Shown: positions 12,781 to 13,183 of the stretch, in pieces | Numbering within the stretch: position 1 is the first letter of the stretch | Layout: the number at the start of each line of letters is the position of its first letter | NCBI GenBank assembly: GCA_017543415.1 | Contig: JAFYGD010000121.1 | Location: forward strand, 1-13,183 | Length of the DNA stretch: 13,183 bases | Origin: Eubacterium sp. | GTDB lineage: Bacteria; Bacillota; Clostridia; Oscillospirales; Acutalibacteraceae | Direction: 5' to 3' | Made by a program: the position numbers and the translations under genes | Notes under the pieces: generated by a model | Database searches by the model: none | Seen by the model: only the letters and a program-made list of their open reading frames with translations | What the model was told of the DNA's origin: nothing

Positions 12781-13183
12781 ATGGCAGATTTAACTTTATT
12801 TGAAGATAAAATTAAATATACATTTAAGGATAAATCGCTTTTAACCGAAGCGCTTACCCATTCAAGCTATGCCCATGAGGGAAAGCGCAACCGCCGCTGT
12901 AACGAGCGTATGGAGTTCCTCGGCGACGCCGTGCTTTCAATCATAACCGCCGATTATCTCTATCACGGCTATCCCGACGTTGATGAGGGCGAGCTTACAA
13001 AAATCCGCTCCTCGCTTGTATGTACGGAAGCGCTTTACGAATACGCAAAGCTTATTGACCTTCACACCTATCTTATCATGGGTAAGGGCGCTTCCCAAAG
13101 GCATGATGAGGAAAAACCTACCGTGCTTGAAAATGCGTTTGAAGCGCTGATTGCCGCAATTTACCTTGACAGCGGAATGGAAA
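12781..13183 (+). CDS. rnc: Ribonuclease III, N-terminal part (cut by window end)
   Basis: RNase III cuts double-stranded RNA in rRNA maturation and mRNA decay. The first 134 residues are present; the double-stranded-RNA-binding domain lies beyond the window. The signature NERMEFLGDAVLS (41-53) supplies E42, E45 and D49, and LTHSSYAHE (25-33), DEGELTKIRSSLV (68-80) and LENAFEALIAAIYLD (116-130) fit the endonuclease domain. In the last block the metal-ligand Asp of E. coli (D114) appears as N118, while E121 (E. coli E117) is kept. ATG 12781 starts two bases after the trmFO stop. The ribosome binding site is weak (TTGGAA around 12770-12775), so translation may depend on coupling to trmFO. RNase III identity is clear; the 3' truncation is only due to the window edge. 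Confidence 0.95.
   Translation, partial: MADLTLFEDKIKYTFKDKSLLTEALTHSSYAHEGKRNRRCNERMEFLGDAVLSIITADYLYHGYPDVDEGELTKIRSSLVCTEALYEYAKLIDLHTYLIMGKGASQRHDEEKPTVLENAFEALIAAIYLDSGME

Noticed and set aside
1-13183. CRISPR arrays, insertion sequences, tRNA/rRNA genes, prophage or defence genes
   Set aside because: No regularly spaced repeats, transposase motifs, cloverleaf-like tracts or phage genes were seen on reading through. The gene content is mostly housekeeping.

Overview
The window is bacterial chromosomal DNA with all recognisable genes on the + strand. It most likely comes from a low- to mid-GC Firmicute of class Clostridia (Ruminococcaceae/Oscillospiraceae-like). This placement is an inference from three things: strong AGGAGG-type ribosome binding sites, the Firmicute order dprA-topA-trmFO with the folate/FAD-dependent TrmFO, and an infC-rpmI-rplT operon with a long attenuator-type leader. 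No phylogenetic search was possible.

Layout. (1) 1-1281: the 3' end of an unknown membrane-protein gene, then a secreted calcineurin-like phosphoesterase, closed by a hairpin terminator. (2) 1380-3026: a second, tail-anchored phosphoesterase with its own strong promoter; its GNHD motif reads ATHD. (3) 3106-4590: two multi-pass membrane proteins, one GtrA-like and one resembling DUF2238/YjdF, separated by a terminator. (4) 4597-5941: the infC-rpmI-rplT operon (IF3, L35, L20), with promoter, structured leader, leader terminator and 3' terminator. (5) 5958-7228: an OFA-type (oxalate/formate-like) MFS transporter with its own terminator but no clear promoter. (6) 7289-13183: a tight run trmH-like, dprA, topA, trmFO and rnc (cut by the window end), with gaps from a 1-base overlap to 23 bases. 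It is apparently driven by one promoter whose -35 lies in one arm of a 15-bp inverted repeat.

How it works together. Most of the window is housekeeping: translation initiation and ribosome assembly, RNA modification (SpoU methylase, TrmFO m5U54), DNA topology (TopA), DNA uptake/recombination (DprA) and RNA processing (RNase III). No mobile element, CRISPR array, tRNA, rRNA or defence island was seen, and no gene-free stretch exceeds about 200 bases.

The most interesting material is regulatory or concerns start sites. infC probably starts at a non-canonical AUC. Its leader has competing hairpins that look like an L20-type attenuator, with dyads over the promoter. A long inverted repeat precedes trmH. 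Among the proteins, the adjacent phosphoesterases with opposite predicted locations, one with an altered active-site motif, deserve a second look.
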